From NCBI RefSeq assembly GCF_001467615.1, contig NZ_LNYA01000023.1, positions 126,588-190,587 on the forward strand: a stretch of 64,000 nucleotides of DNA. The letters run 5' to 3'. The DNA comes from Legionella erythra (GTDB lineage: Bacteria; Pseudomonadota; Gammaproteobacteria; Legionellales; Legionellaceae). Position 1 is the stretch's first letter. Every line of letters begins with the position of its first letter. The translations under genes and the position numbers were made by a program. Positions 35,097 to 43,161 of the stretch are shown piece by piece. The notes under the pieces are model-generated. The model saw nothing but the letters and a program-made list of their open reading frames with translations, searched no databases and was not told where the DNA came from.

Positions 35097-36302
35097 TTAA
35101 CCGAACCAGTGTTTGAAAGCCAGACGAACAGCATCTTTGCTGCGCTTGAAGAAGCCGCCGGATTCAATGGAATTCAACGCATACAGGGGATGGGTATCGA
35201 TTACCTTGTCGTCAAATTTGATAATCATTTCCCCGATTTTGTCGCCTTTTTTTACCGGCGCAATCAGCGTGGAAGGAACCTTGGTGGTAATGCTCAGGCG
35301 CTGATACTGACCATTGGGAATGGTGACAAATTTGTTTTGCAGGACCCCGACTGCGACCGTGTTGTCTTCCCCTTTATAAATGGGCATCTCGGTGATGCTT
35401 TTTCCGGCTTTATACAATTCGTGCGTTTCAAAGAAACGAAAACCGTAATTTAAGAGGCGTTCACTGTCGTCAGCCCGCACAGAATCATTGGGTGCGCCAA
35501 GCACCACGGACAACAGACGCATACTGTCGCGTTTGGCCGAAGCCACCAGGCAGAAACCGGCATCATTGGTATGACCGGTTTTCAGGCCGTCAACCTGGCT
35601 GTCTCGCCATAGCAGGCGGTTGCGGTTGGGTTGGCGAATACCATTGTAGGTATACCACTTTTGTTTATACCAGTGATAATACTGAGGGAAATCATTGATA
35701 AGGGCCCGGCCTAAAATCGCTAAATCCTTGGCGGTTGTATAAAGACGCTCATCCGGCAGGCCGGTACTGTCGGTAAAGTGACTGTCTTTCATGCCCAGAT
35801 TTTGTGCCTGCTGATTCATAATTTCCGCAAAACCAGGCTCGCTTCCACCCAGATGTTCCGCCATGGCAACGCAGGCATCGTTACCGGAGTCTACAATAAT
35901 TCCTTTTAATAAATCCTCAATAGCTACCGGCTGACCTTCTTTCACAAACATACGTGAACCCGCGGTTTTCCAGGCATCGCGGCTAATCCTCACATTATCA
36001 GTCAGGTGAATCTGGCCATTGTTTAAGGCATTGGAAATAACATACAGGGTCATCATTTTAGTCAGGCTGGCCGGCGGCAATTTCTGCTCGCTGTTTTTCT
36101 CGGCAATAATTTTACCGCTGTCGACATCGATAAGAATAAAGGCTTTGGCATTCACCAGCGGTGGGGAGGGGGTAATTAAGGGCTTGCTGTTCATCGGCAT
36201 TGGCTTGGGTACTGCAGTGGGCAGCACGGAGTCAGCATAAGTCACCGGGGCCAGCAATGAGAGCAGCAGCATCATGCCGAAATAAAAACGGGTTTGTTTC
36301 AT
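35097..36302 (-). CDS. dacA: D-alanyl-D-alanine carboxypeptidase (PBP5/6 type)
   Basis: DacA trims the terminal D-Ala from peptidoglycan stem peptides in the periplasm. The 401-residue precursor has a signal peptide (cleavage after about TYA, residue 23), the SxxK motif SLTK (79-82), SGN (139-141) and KTG (241-243). A PBP5 C-terminal beta domain follows, and then an amphipathic membrane anchor (FKRSKDAVRLAFKHWFG). The ATG at 36302 is chosen because it opens directly into the signal peptide; a second ATG five codons upstream is possible. It begins the dacA-dat-ybeD-lipB-lssY operon and is divergent from rlpA. Confidence 0.95.
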   Translation of the reverse strand: MKQTRFYFGMMLLLSLLAPVTYADSVLPTAVPKPMPMNSKPLITPSPPLVNAKAFILIDVDSGKIIAEKNSEQKLPPASLTKMMTLYVISNALNNGQIHLTDNVRISRDAWKTAGSRMFVKEGQPVAIEDLLKGIIVDSGNDACVAMAEHLGGSEPGFAEIMNQQAQNLGMKDSHFTDSTGLPDERLYTTAKDLAILGRALINDFPQYYHWYKQKWYTYNGIRQPNRNRLLWRDSQVDGLKTGHTNDAGFCLVASAKRDSMRLLSVVLGAPNDSVRADDSERLLNYGFRFFETHELYKAGKSITEMPIYKGEDNTVAVGVLQNKFVTIPNGQYQRLSITTKVPSTLIAPVKKGDKIGEMIIKFDDKVIDTHPLYALNSIESGGFFKRSKDAVRLAFKHWFG

Positions 36303-36436
36303 GTTTATTATTCTCATATTACAAAAATCGCTAATCTTAACATGCCTGTTTAAGCAACCAAAGACCTGTGGAGTATTTTAATCGCGGTCGGCATTGTATA
36401 TATTAGTGCGAATAATAAGAAAAATTAGGTAAGGTC

Positions 36437-37243
36437 ATGCGGTTTTTATGTTTATTTCTGATTCTGGTATTATGCAGTTGCGCCCAACCCCCACAGGGCA
36501 ATCAACCAGGCAGTCATCCATCAGCCAGGTTAAATCCTTCCAGGAAACCCTTTACGCCAACGCAACAGGATGGCGCTCCCAAAGGACCGCTCCCCAAGGC
36601 GTTTCAGAAAGCCAAACCGGCCAATGAACCTCTAAGCCGTTACGGCAACCCGGATTCCTACGCTGTCAATGGCAGGAAATACGAAGTGATGCGATCAGCC
36701 AGTGGTTATAAAACCCGCGGCATGGCGTCCTGGTATGGGACAAAATTTCACAGCCGCAGGACATCAAGCGGCGATGATTATGATATGTATGCCATGACTG
36801 CCGCGCATAAAACCTTACCCTTGCCTTCTTATGTGCGTGTCAAAAATTTAAGCAATGGCCGGGAAGCCATTGTCAAAGTGAATGATCGAGGGCCTTTTCA
36901 TGGCGATCGGGTGATTGATTTATCCTATGCGGCTGCTACCAAGTTAGGATTGCTGCCTAAAGGAACCGCTCCGGTTGAAATTGAGGCACTGACAGTCAAA
37001 GCACCCGGTGGTCAGCACGTGGCTTACTATTATGTGCAGGCAGGCGCCTTCAATTCACAGGCGTTGGCCAATGCCTTGCGTGACAAGCTGGCCAACCTGA
37101 CGCCCTCACCGGTGTTTATAGAGAATTATCAACATCGCTACATCGTCAGGGTTGGGCCGTTCGCTAACAAAGCGATGACAGAAAGTTTGAAAATGCGCCT
37201 GGCTGCCAATGGTGTCAAAGGGTCATTCTCCCTGTTGCAATAG
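36437..37243 (+). CDS. rlpA: RlpA-like septal lipoprotein with SPOR domain
   Basis: RlpA binds, and in some species cleaves, glycan strands lacking peptide stems at the septum. The 268-residue protein has a lipobox LCSC (Cys15) after a short hydrophobic leader, a proline-rich linker, the double-psi beta-barrel domain (about 95-185: GMASWYGTKFHSRRTSSG, MTAAHKTLPLPSYV, VNDRGPF with the catalytic-type Asp), and a C-terminal SPOR domain (about 195-268). The rlpA/dacA/ybeD/lipB neighbourhood is conserved from E. coli, although rlpA is divergent here. AAGG precedes the ATG. Confidence 0.94.
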   Translation: MRFLCLFLILVLCSCAQPPQGNQPGSHPSARLNPSRKPFTPTQQDGAPKGPLPKAFQKAKPANEPLSRYGNPDSYAVNGRKYEVMRSASGYKTRGMASWYGTKFHSRRTSSGDDYDMYAMTAAHKTLPLPSYVRVKNLSNGREAIVKVNDRGPFHGDRVIDLSYAAATKLGLLPKGTAPVEIEALTVKAPGGQHVAYYYVQAGAFNSQALANALRDKLANLTPSPVFIENYQHRYIVRVGPFANKAMTESLKMRLAANGVKGSFSLLQ

Positions 37244-37261
37244 CTATGCTCAGGGGGGTGA

Positions 37262-37981
37262 TTAGCGCTGAACCGCATCAATGATCACCCGGGTGCCTCG
37301 CAGGCCGTCGCCAGGGACATCCACAAATTCCTCATTGAGCCAACGCGCATCCTCGGTAAACATCCTGACGCAGCCGTGGCTGGCGCGGTAACCTGGCACT
37401 GTTTCACTGCCATGCAGCGCGTAACCACGGAAGAAATGCATGCAAAAGGGCATTTCCGCCCCGCCATTATTGCCGTCGGCCCGCCGCGGGAAGGCTGTTG
37501 AAATGCAATCAATATCCTGTTTGCGAATAATGCGAAACGAACCGGTTGGTGTCGAGCACCCGCCGATGACACCCGAGCAATGATCGGTTCCTGAGGAAAT
37601 AGGTCCCCACCACAATAATTCCCCGTCTTCATCATAAGCTGCCCAAGCCAGTTTGTTCTGGCTGACGTAGATGGTTTTTTCCCCGTCGGATTCGATGTAG
37701 CGGGGGAAAGGGGAGACATCATAAATCGTGACACGATCCAGATTTTTAGGAATGGCAATAATCATCCCCGGACGCAGGTTGACATTCATCCGATTGATGC
37801 GGCGGACGATGTCTTTTGCTTCCGGATTAGGAAAAAGCTTGCTCCAGCTTTCCCCTGCCTTCACTTTAATGCAAAAATAATCCGGATTTGTGCAAAGGGT
37901 TTCACCAAATCGTGCTTCTGACCAGATTGGTGAAGTCCATACCAGCAGCATTATTGTTATTAATACAGGTAATCTCTTCAT
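37262..37981 (-). CDS. EnhA-like L,D-transpeptidase (YkuD) with N-terminal LysM-like region
   Basis: A 239-residue secreted cell-wall enzyme with a signal peptide (about 1-23). A LysM-like segment covers 36-80 (CIKVKAGESWSKLF, LRPGMIIAIPKNL). The YkuD domain follows, with catalytic YALHGSE (His190) and ASHGCVRMF (200-208, Cys204). It resembles the Legionella 'enhanced entry' EnhA family. L,D-transpeptidases form 3-3 crosslinks or attach proteins to peptidoglycan. The ATG at 37981 has GAGG 8 bp upstream; an in-frame GTG three codons earlier lies inside that site. A near-perfect sigma-28 promoter lies just upstream, in the gap after fliS. Confidence 0.9.
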   Translation of the reverse strand: MKRLPVLITIMLLVWTSPIWSEARFGETLCTNPDYFCIKVKAGESWSKLFPNPEAKDIVRRINRMNVNLRPGMIIAIPKNLDRVTIYDVSPFPRYIESDGEKTIYVSQNKLAWAAYDEDGELLWWGPISSGTDHCSGVIGGCSTPTGSFRIIRKQDIDCISTAFPRRADGNNGGAEMPFCMHFFRGYALHGSETVPGYRASHGCVRMFTEDARWLNEEFVDVPGDGLRGTRVIIDAVQR

Positions 37982-38017
37982 ACTGATCACCTCGATTAGT
38001 CTGTGCTTTTATGTCCT

Positions 38018-38044
38018 TTAACGGCAAACAGGTTAAAAACTTTA
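38018..38044 (-). promoter_or_regulatory. Sigma-28 (FliA) promoter for the EnhA-like L,D-transpeptidase
   Basis: On the minus strand, TAAA (38041-38044, continuing GTTT) is followed by a 15-bp spacer and GCCGTTAA (38018-38025). This matches 7 of 8 of the FliA -10 consensus GCCGATAA and all of the -35 TAAA. The predicted leader is about 30 nt. Confidence 0.75.
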
Positions 38045-38056
38045 CATAATCAATGG

Positions 38057-38458
38057 CTATAATTCAGGATTGTCTTTTTTTATCTGTTGCCAGGCTTCAT
38101 GGATTTCAGCCAGCAACAGATTGCTTTGAGTCAGCAACTCGACGTTGTTATCGATATTGGCTTTTAACAGAATTTGTTGCACATAGTCATATAATTTGTC
38201 GAGATTGTTCGCCAGTTCGCCGCCTTTTTCATGATTGAGGCTGGTTTTAAGGCCTTCAATGATGCTGATGGCTTTGCCGATGTGTTCGCCTTTCTCGCTG
38301 ATTTGATTGCGCTGGATATTGCCTTGTGCGGTGGCGATGTGCGAGCGGGCACCCTGCAGGAGTAAATCAATCAGTTGATGAGGTGAGGCTGATTCAATAC
38401 GAGTCTGCAACTCAATGGATTTGTATTGATTAACTGCTTCAGTATATGGATTTTTCAT
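38057..38458 (-). CDS. fliS: Flagellin export chaperone FliS
   Basis: FliS binds the C-terminus of unfolded flagellin in the cytoplasm and hands it to the flagellar export gate. At 133 residues it is an all-helical protein of normal length. The family start YTEAVNQYKSIELQT and ASPHQLIDLLLQGA (24-37) are clear. It lies 9 bp after fliD and is surely co-transcribed with it. Confidence 0.95.
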   Translation of the reverse strand: MKNPYTEAVNQYKSIELQTRIESASPHQLIDLLLQGARSHIATAQGNIQRNQISEKGEHIGKAISIIEGLKTSLNHEKGGELANNLDKLYDYVQQILLKANIDNNVELLTQSNLLLAEIHEAWQQIKKDNPEL

Positions 38459-38467
38459 CAGGTGTCC

Positions 38468-40135
38468 CTACGAATTTATTTTAGGTAAATTAGCCAGCTG
38501 TTGCGTTAGAAATGCGCTGGTATCCTGTAAGGAGGATAGCAGCACATCCAGGCGTGTAAATTGCACTGTATAACGTGTCCTAAGACTGGTTATGCGAGTG
38601 TCTAAACGAAGACGCTGATCGTCCAGACTCTTCAAATTGTCGTTTAACTGTTTGCTTCGGTTGGCTAAATCGCCCTTGTCGCCCAAATAATCGGTTACCA
38701 GATTATTGAGTTGAGCGGCAATGCCGTCGCTGACAACGACACTGCCCCGATCGCCGGTACTGCCGCCGATGACTTGAATGGAGAGATTTTTTAAGGCACC
38801 GCTTCCCTTCAATGTCAGGCCATCACTGGACGTAGCGGATAGACCGCCAATGGTCCCCGCCAAGGTAACCCCGGCAGTGAAGCTGCTGATGTTAATAGCG
38901 TAGCTGCCGGCTTTGACATCAGCACCAACGGATTTAATACGGATATTGCTGTCTGAGGCCAGGGCGGTTTTGGCAAAAAGATTGCCAATGGCGTCATAAT
39001 GATCATTCACCGCCGCATCAAAATCGCTGGTGTTTAAAGTCAATAAACCTTTCGCATCGGTCTTAATGCCGATGTCAGCTAACGAATTGATTGCGCTATC
39101 GCCGGTATCAATGGCTTGGCTTAAAATTTTGCTGATGCCCAATTTGAGGTTTCGCGTACTGGAGTCGCCTTGCAGCAGGCCACCTTGCTTAGTTTCCTTG
39201 TTGTACCCTGTCAAATTGTTAAGCGTTGTCATCGCGTCGTTAAACTGCTTGATAAATTCATTCACAAAACCCGTGAGTTGAGCTTTATTGTTTTCAATGG
39301 TCAATGAGTAGGTGGTTCCTAAATCCGCTTTTCTTAAGTCAATGGTGACACCGGCTAAGGCGTCTTTGTATTGATTGGTGCTTTGGGTGAGAGTCAAACC
39401 ATTGATTTTAATCTCACTGTCGCGTGCAGCCGCGGTTTCCTGAAGATTAGTAATCCCGGCTGTGGGATCATAAGCCAGCACGGACAGGCCGGCCCCATTG
39501 GTATTATTGCTGTCTGCGTCATTGACTGAAATTTTCATCGCCAGATTTTTGCCCGTATCCGGACTGCTTAAAGTCAGGCGTGCGCCCTGGGAGTCCTGGA
39601 CAATGGCCGCTTTGACGCCGGAATCATTGTTATTAATAGTATCGCGGATAGCCTGCAGCGTATTTTGCCCCGGAGCGATGTTAATCGTCACTGATTGCTT
39701 ATCGGGATTGGCTGTAAACGTGGATAAATCATTACTGTACGTGCCAAAATCGATGGTTATGCTGCCGTTACCAACAATGGTATTGGCCGATGCGACAGGG
39801 GAAGACGCCAGGCTTTGACGGCTGGCCAGGTAGCGCACCTCGACATCATAGACTCCTGGTATAGCATCTGTGTTTGCGCTGGCGGAAAATATGTTGGGAT
39901 CGCTGACTGTGCTCTTCATGCCGTAAAATTGCTGCAAATCGCTGAGTTTTGTCATCGCGACTTGCAATTTTGACAGGCTGCCCTTAATCTGGCCAACGGC
40001 AGACAATTTAGTTGTGTAGCTGGCTTCAAGCTTGTCCAGACGAGACTTTGCCGGCGTGATGTCGGCGGCAACCAGTGCATCGACAATGGCTTTAATGTCA
40101 AGACTTGAAGCGCCAGTTGAAGAGATAGTAGCCAC
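38468..40135 (-). CDS. fliD: Flagellar filament cap protein (HAP2)
   Basis: FliD forms the pentameric cap under which flagellin folds at the filament tip. The 555-residue protein begins with GASSLDIKAIVDALVAADI, has an N-terminal coiled region with D0/D1 and a C-terminal heptad-like region (about 505-545) returning to D1/D0. The GTG at 40135 has AAGGA 7 bp upstream; ten more codons to an ATG at 40165 have no better site. A weaker FliA-like element (TAAA-N15-CTTGATAA, minus strand, 40234-40260) lies at the end of flaG and might drive fliDS. Confidence 0.94.
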   Translation of the reverse strand: MATISSTGASSLDIKAIVDALVAADITPAKSRLDKLEASYTTKLSAVGQIKGSLSKLQVAMTKLSDLQQFYGMKSTVSDPNIFSASANTDAIPGVYDVEVRYLASRQSLASSPVASANTIVGNGSITIDFGTYSNDLSTFTANPDKQSVTINIAPGQNTLQAIRDTINNNDSGVKAAIVQDSQGARLTLSSPDTGKNLAMKISVNDADSNNTNGAGLSVLAYDPTAGITNLQETAAARDSEIKINGLTLTQSTNQYKDALAGVTIDLRKADLGTTYSLTIENNKAQLTGFVNEFIKQFNDAMTTLNNLTGYNKETKQGGLLQGDSSTRNLKLGISKILSQAIDTGDSAINSLADIGIKTDAKGLLTLNTSDFDAAVNDHYDAIGNLFAKTALASDSNIRIKSVGADVKAGSYAINISSFTAGVTLAGTIGGLSATSSDGLTLKGSGALKNLSIQVIGGSTGDRGSVVVSDGIAAQLNNLVTDYLGDKGDLANRSKQLNDNLKSLDDQRLRLDTRITSLRTRYTVQFTRLDVLLSSLQDTSAFLTQQLANLPKINS

Positions 40136-40183
40136 AATCAATTCCTTATCAACAGGTCTCTTCATGAGACGTTATTGTAAAAA

Positions 40184-40216
40184 ATAATTGCAAGAAGGAT
40201 ACCAACTTGCAATTAT
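40184..40216 (-). terminator. Rho-independent-type terminator after flaG
   Basis: On the minus strand a perfect 11-bp stem (arms 40206-40216 and 40184-40194, loop 11 nt) follows the flaG stop by 7 bp, and is followed by a T-run reading through 40184-40179. The stem is AT-rich, so some read-through into fliDS is likely. Confidence 0.7.
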
Positions 40217-40223
40217 CCTAACG

Positions 40224-40520
40224 CTATATCCGGTTATCAAGAGAGCCGCTTATCATTTTATCCAAAAGCAAAAGCAGTTTTAAGTATTCATCGGGCGGCA
40301 TTTTTCGTATAACTTCCTCGGATAATTTATCTGTGACAATCGTTTGTAAAAGACCTGTGGCTTCATCCAGAGCCTGCCTGATCTGTACGTTATTGTCATC
40401 ATTGGGTTTATTAGCGATAGGGGGTGTATTCAAGCTGTCTTCAGAGACTTTTTGTGGGGCAATATTGTTGTTCGATTCCAGCTTTAAAGGCATCAAATCA
40501 TTGGGTCCATCGATAATCAT
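40224..40520 (-). CDS. flaG: FlaG-family flagellar protein
   Basis: This 98-residue protein follows flaA, as in L. pneumophila (flaAG). The N-terminal half is polar and probably disordered (asparagine-rich). The C-terminal half holds two predicted helices ending PPDEYLKLLLLLDKMI, where FlaG proteins have their conserved segment. FlaG influences filament length in other bacteria; its mechanism is not settled. AAGGAG lies 7 bp from the ATG, and a hairpin lies just upstream of that site. Confidence 0.8.
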   Translation of the reverse strand: MIIDGPNDLMPLKLESNNNIAPQKVSEDSLNTPPIANKPNDDNNVQIRQALDEATGLLQTIVTDKLSEEVIRKMPPDEYLKLLLLLDKMISGSLDNRI

Positions 40521-40530
40521 TTATAACTCC

Positions 40531-40553
40531 TTACCCTCATTATCAGAGGGTAA
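40531..40553 (-). promoter_or_regulatory. Hairpin immediately upstream of the flaG ribosome-binding site
   Basis: TTACCCTC (40531-40538) and GAGGGTAA (40546-40553) form an 8-bp stem with a 7-nt loop. On the mRNA its 3' arm ends within the AAGGAG site (AA shared), so folding could limit flaG translation or act as a processed 5' end. Confidence 0.45.
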
Positions 40554-40557
40554 AACG

Positions 40558-40587
40558 CACTTCATGCAGGTTGCCCTGCATGAAGTG
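40558..40587 (-). terminator. Strong stem-loop after flaA
   Basis: A perfect 13-bp stem (arms 40575-40587 and 40558-40570) with a 4-nt loop lies 7 bp after the flaA stop, followed on the minus strand by GC then TTTTA (40555-40551). It should end or stabilise most flaA transcripts, leaving less flaG. Confidence 0.8.
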
Positions 40588-40594
40588 TCCTCGC

Positions 40595-42022
40595 TTATCG
40601 ACCAAGGAGTGACAGCACGGATTGCGGTATGCTGTTAGCCTGAGCAAGCATGGCGTTACCAGCTTGTTGCAGAATCTGAGCCTTGGTTAGGTTGGCCGTT
40701 TCAGCAGCGAAGTCAGCATCTTGAATCCGGCTACGTGCAGCAGAGAGGTTTTCTGCTACGTTTTGCAGGTTCGAAATGGTTGACTCGAAGCGGTTTTGCA
40801 GAGCACCCATTGCGGCGCGGTTAGACGTAACAGAGCTCAATGCGGAGTCAAGACGCTTGATGGCTTCTTGAGCACCAGCGGCTGTGCTGACATCGATTGA
40901 GTCCACACCCAGGGAGTCTTTAGCGATGGCTGCAGACAGACCTAAGTTAGCTACGGTACCGCCGATAGCGATGGAGTCTACGGCACTGATTGACAAGCTT
41001 CCGCGTAAGACACCATCAAAGTCGCCGCCGGTGACGCTGATACCGTCAGTACCTGCGGTGAAGCCGGTACCACTCTCAGTAACCGTGATGTTGCGTCCAT
41101 CAGCTGCCGTTAGGGTCAGGTCACCGCCGTTTAAGCTGGCAATAACCCCGGTTTGGTCACTGACGCCGTTGATGGCATCGCGAAGAGCGGAGTTACTTAA
41201 CGCAGTTGCTACGTCTTCGTTGGTGAACACTGCCACACCATTGAGTGTCAGGTTATAGGTATCACCCGCCGTACCGCCGATAGCACCAACCGTTTGCGTA
41301 CCCGTGGTTGTTGCGGTCACACTCAATCCCGTGACACCGGCATCATTGATGGCGGCGGCTTTGGCATAAGCTGACGTGGCATCCTGACCGTTTTCCGAGC
41401 CTGTGAAACCAGCACTGGAGTTGATGGTTGTTGCAGCCCCACCACCGATGGAGATGGTGATGTCAGTTGCAGCCGCACCGGCAACTTCAGACCCATCCTC
41501 AGCCGCGATACCGCCGATTGACGATGCTTTTACGCTGCCGATAGCGAAGTTGATGGTTTGGTTAGCATTGGCACCGACCTGAAAACTGGCGCTTGAGAAA
41601 GAACCATCCAGGATACGCTGACCGTTAAACTCGGTATTGTTGGCAATACGGTCTAATTCGGATTGCAGCTGATTAACCTCTTCCTGAATGGCCTGACGGT
41701 CACCGGAGTTGTTGGTTGAGTTAGCTGATTGCAAAGCGAGCTCACGCATACGTTGAAGGATGTTGTTGGTTTCACCCATGGCTCCTTCAGCCGTTTGCGA
41801 CAGGGAAATACCATCGTTCGCGTTACGAACAGCTTGGTTCATCCCTCTTATTTGAGCAGTCATGCGTTCAGAAATTGCCAGACCTGCAGCATCATCTTTC
41901 GCGCTGTTGATTCGCAAGCTTGAAGACAACCGTTGAATAGCGGTTGACATCATTTTTTGCGAACTGTTTAAGTTACGTTGTGCGTTAAGCGACATGACGT
42001 TGGTATTAACCACTTGAGCCAT
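40595..42022 (-). CDS. flaA: Flagellin
   Basis: FlaA is the filament subunit, exported by the flagellar type III apparatus and, in Legionella, the NAIP5/NLRC4-activating protein. It has 475 residues. The conserved N-terminal D0/D1 ([17 protein letters not shown]; then [14 protein letters not shown]) and C-terminal D1/D0 ([16 protein letters not shown]; ending SVLSLLGR) bracket a threonine/glycine-rich variable middle of about 220 residues. The ATG at 42022 has AGGAGA 7 bp upstream; an ATG five codons earlier is inside the leader. It is driven by a sigma-28 promoter, with a structured 85-nt leader. Confidence 0.98.
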   Translation of the reverse strand: MAQVVNTNVMSLNAQRNLNSSQKMMSTAIQRLSSSLRINSAKDDAAGLAISERMTAQIRGMNQAVRNANDGISLSQTAEGAMGETNNILQRMRELALQSANSTNNSGDRQAIQEEVNQLQSELDRIANNTEFNGQRILDGSFSSASFQVGANANQTINFAIGSVKASSIGGIAAEDGSEVAGAAATDITISIGGGAATTINSSAGFTGSENGQDATSAYAKAAAINDAGVTGLSVTATTTGTQTVGAIGGTAGDTYNLTLNGVAVFTNEDVATALSNSALRDAINGVSDQTGVIASLNGGDLTLTAADGRNITVTESGTGFTAGTDGISVTGGDFDGVLRGSLSISAVDSIAIGGTVANLGLSAAIAKDSLGVDSIDVSTAAGAQEAIKRLDSALSSVTSNRAAMGALQNRFESTISNLQNVAENLSAARSRIQDADFAAETANLTKAQILQQAGNAMLAQANSIPQSVLSLLGR

Positions 42023-42070
42023 AATAAATCTCCTCACCTGAATCCCTGGATATGGGATCTGCTTTGTTCT

Positions 42071-42101
42071 CGGTGAATCCTGTTATTATTGTTATTCACC
42101 G
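42071..42101 (-). promoter_or_regulatory. flaA leader hairpin presenting an ACAGGA motif
   Basis: CGGTGAAT (42071-42078) and ATTCACCG (42094-42101) form a perfect 8-bp stem with a 15-nt loop in the flaA 5' leader. On the mRNA the loop's 3' side reads AACAGG and the stem continues with A, giving an ACAGGA CsrA-type motif at the loop edge. A second GGA is in the Shine-Dalgarno (TGAGGAGA), and a CAGGGATT lies between them. Confidence 0.6.
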
Positions 42102-42113
42102 TACCCACACTTG

Positions 42114-42140
42114 TTATCGGAATAAAAAAAGGGAACTTTA
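42114..42140 (-). promoter_or_regulatory. Sigma-28 (FliA) promoter of flaA
   Basis: On the minus strand TAAA (42137-42140, continuing GTT) is separated by exactly 15 bp from TCCGATAA (42114-42121), a 7 of 8 match to GCCGATAA. The RNA should start near 42107. Confidence 0.9.
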
Positions 42141-42152
42141 GTGCTTAAATGG

Positions 42153-42232
42153 TTTTTCTTGAAAAAGGGGGATTTTTGTTCTATTGCCTCAAGCACTTGC
42201 GCGGAAAGAATTCTTCATTTTCTTGAAGAAAA
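42153..42232. repeat. Two near-palindromic TTTTCTTGAA elements upstream of flaA and accD
   Basis: TTTTTCTTGAAAAA-type (42153-42166) and TTTTCTTGAAGAAAA (42218-42232) share TTTTCTTGAA and are each nearly palindromic. Their centres are about 65 bp apart. They lie in the divergent flaA/accD region, upstream of the flaA sigma-28 promoter. Confidence 0.5.
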
Positions 42233-42297
42233 GCAAGCTCTCAGGCAATTTTCAGGTTATACTATGTGCCGTTTAAGATCATGACGGATTCTTATTT

Positions 42298-43161
42298 ATG
42301 AGTTGGCTTAAAAAATTACTCCCTTCAAAAATCAGAACCGAAACATCCCAGAAAAAAGGGGTGCCAGAAGGGCTATGGGTTAAATGCCAGGGCTGTAATT
42401 CGGTCCTGTATCGCTCCGAACTTGAAAAAAACCTGTCTGTTTGTGCCAGTTGCAATCATCATCACCGCTTAACCGCCCGTGAACGGCTAGCCCAGTTCCT
42501 GGATGAAGGAAGCCAGGAAGAAATTGCCGCCCATTTGGAACCTATCGATCGCCTTAAATTCAAAGACTCTAAAAAATACAAAGACAGAATAACTCAGGCG
42601 CAAAAAGCAACCGGTGAAAAAGAAGCCCTGATTGTCGCTAAAGGTAATCTCCTGCAGCAGCCCGTCGTAGTCAGCGCCTTTGAATTTAATTTTATGGGTG
42701 GCTCCATGGGTGCCACTGTTGGAGAAAAATTTGTCAGAGCCGTCAATATCGCCACGGCAGAAAAACGCCCTTACATCTGCTTTACGGCCAGTGGCGGCGC
42801 CCGAATGCAGGAAGGGCTCTTTTCATTGATGCAGATGGCAAAAACATCCGCCGCATTAGCTCGCTTTTCAGAAACCCGGTTACCCTTTATTGTGGTATTG
42901 ACAGATCCTACCATGGGCGGGGTTTCAGCAAGCTTTGCGAGTTTAGGCGATCTCATTCTGGCAGAACCCAATGCCTTAATTGGTTTCGCAGGCCCCCGGG
43001 TTATTGAACAAACCGTACGCCAAACCCTGCCTGAGGGCTTTCAACGCAGTGAGTTCCTGCTGGAGCATGGCCACATCGATATGATAGTTGAACGCAAGTT
43101 TCTGCGTCCGACTGTTGCGGAACTGATAGCCAAGTTATCTCATCGTGACGTACGCCACTGA
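42298..43161 (+). CDS. accD: Acetyl-CoA carboxylase carboxyltransferase beta subunit
   Basis: AccD, with AccA, moves the carboxyl group from biotin to acetyl-CoA in fatty-acid synthesis. At 287 residues it has the N-terminal zinc ribbon (Cys30, Cys33, Cys49, Cys52) and the crotonase-like carboxyltransferase core with SGGARMQEG and the [12 protein letters not shown] loop. Its last 17 bp overlap folC, the conserved accD-folC arrangement. Confidence 0.97.
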   Translation: MSWLKKLLPSKIRTETSQKKGVPEGLWVKCQGCNSVLYRSELEKNLSVCASCNHHHRLTARERLAQFLDEGSQEEIAAHLEPIDRLKFKDSKKYKDRITQAQKATGEKEALIVAKGNLLQQPVVVSAFEFNFMGGSMGATVGEKFVRAVNIATAEKRPYICFTASGGARMQEGLFSLMQMAKTSAALARFSETRLPFIVVLTDPTMGGVSASFASLGDLILAEPNALIGFAGPRVIEQTVRQTLPEGFQRSEFLLEHGHIDMIVERKFLRPTVAELIAKLSHRDVRH

